From: Candidatus Treponema excrementipullorum
GTDB lineage: Bacteria > Spirochaetota > Spirochaetia > Treponematales > Treponemataceae
Length of the DNA stretch: 7,451 bases
Reading direction: 5' to 3'
Assembly (NCBI GenBank): GCA_018883625.1
Contig: JAHLFV010000218.1
Coordinates: 1-7,451, forward strand
The notes beneath the pieces are model-generated. The model was not told the DNA's origin and ran no database searches. It worked only from the letters and a program-made list of their open reading frames with translations. Of the stretch, positions 7,090-7,451 are shown in pieces (positions within the stretch are counted from its first letter, which is position 1; every line of letters starts with the position of its first letter). The position numbers and the translations under genes are program-made.

Positions 7090-7104
7090 GCCCCTTGGGG
7101 TTCC
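7087..7104. other. Imperfect GC-rich hairpin between ecfT and purH
   Basis: GGAGCCCCTTGGGGTTCC folds as a seven-pair stem with a four-base loop when read on the plus strand (one G-T pair). On the minus strand, the direction of the genes, the stem has an A-C mismatch and is followed by ACTAAAAAG rather than a T run. It is therefore not a normal intrinsic terminator for ecfT. It could be an mRNA processing or protein-binding site, or chance. Confidence 0.3.
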
Positions 7105-7121
7105 GAATTTTCAAAGATTTT

Positions 7122-7451
7122 TTATGAATAGTACCGGGCATTCAAAGCCTCTGCTAAAATCGACGCTTTTTTCAAAGTTCGCAGAATAAGCGGAACCACC
7201 AAGGGAATCAAAATCTTTATGCGACCAATCATTCCCTTTGTTTCTCCCAAACCGCCTCGGATAAGCTGGATTTTTATAATTAAAGCTGCTTCTTCAGCCA
7301 ACAGAGGCACAAATCTGAAAATAATTCCCACTATCAGACTAACGTGACGGATGGGAACACCCACATATTTTAGGGGGAACAAAAGTTTTTCCAAGCCTTC
7401 CAGTATTTCCTGTTCTGTAATACTGTACACAAAAACAGAAAGGGATACAAA
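7122..7451 (-). CDS. EcfT-like transmembrane subunit of an ECF transporter (C-terminal part)
   Basis: Partial gene: the frame is open to the window edge, giving 109 codons of the C-terminus; the GTG at 7430 is internal to this open frame and probably not the start. EcfT (CbiQ-type) links the two ATPase subunits to a substrate-binding membrane protein in energy-coupling factor importers of vitamins or metal ions. Seen (residues counted from the window edge): EILEGLEKLLFPLKYVGVP (about 15-33), the hydrophobic helix HVSLIVGIIFRFVPLLAEEA (36-55), KIQLIRGG (60-67), the helix ILIPLVVPLILRTLKKAS (79-96) and the end ALNARYYS. The two Arg signature sites that engage the ATPases are usually A-R-G; here they read I-R-G (64-66) and A-R-Y (105-107), keeping both Arg. 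Substrate is unknown because the S component and ATPases are outside the window. Transcription continues toward purH across a 93-base gap; co-transcription is possible but unproven. Confidence 0.85.
   Translation of the reverse strand, partial: FVSLSVFVYSITEQEILEGLEKLLFPLKYVGVPIRHVSLIVGIIFRFVPLLAEEAALIIKIQLIRGGLGETKGMIGRIKILIPLVVPLILRTLKKASILAEALNARYYS

Noticed and set aside
1..7451. CRISPR array, insertion sequence, tRNA or prophage
   Set aside because: No spaced direct repeats, transposase-like frame, cloverleaf or phage gene was seen on either strand.

Overview
All recognisable genes lie on the minus strand, so the window reads from its right edge to its left: end of an ECF-transporter subunit (ecfT) > purH > mraY > SH3-domain lipoprotein > ABC-F ATPase > LUD-domain protein. 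The best guess for the source is a spirochaete of the Treponema group (inference, moderate confidence). The support is moderate GC by eye, a relaxed spirochaete-like lipobox (FTSC) on the lipoprotein, an mraY that stands outside a division/cell-wall cluster, and the general look of the proteins. An intact purH argues against the purine-auxotrophic, strictly host-restricted treponemes and fits a gut, rumen or oral relative.

Region by region (transcription order). 7451-7122 holds the C-terminal 109 codons of an EcfT-like membrane protein; its N-terminus is outside the window. 7121-7029 is a 93-base gap with an imperfect GC-rich hairpin and a possible -10 element. 7028-5322 is purH, whose start is fixed by a good ribosome binding site rather than by the longest open frame. 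Seventeen bases later mraY begins on a GTG with a strong ribosome binding site (5304-4234). 4233-4064 is a 170-base gap without a convincing gene. 4063-2756 encodes a lipoprotein with a bacterial SH3 domain. Eight bases later, with a ribosome binding site overlapping the lipoprotein stop codon, comes a 665-residue ABC-F protein (2747-750). The LUD-domain protein (722-54) follows 27 bases further on, in the same reading frame as the ABC-F gene.

The spacing suggests two transcription units: purH-mraY (possibly with ecfT upstream) and lipoprotein-abcF-lud. The genes are mostly housekeeping: the last two steps of IMP synthesis, the first membrane step of peptidoglycan synthesis, and a ribosome-associated ATPase. 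The less understood members are the SH3 lipoprotein and the stand-alone LUD protein. I see no mobile element, CRISPR array, RNA gene or prophage, and no convincing new multi-gene system. The items most worth checking are the extra segment in PurH, the altered His motif of MraY, the lipoprotein of unknown role tightly coupled to a translation factor, and the one-stop-codon junction between abcF and lud.
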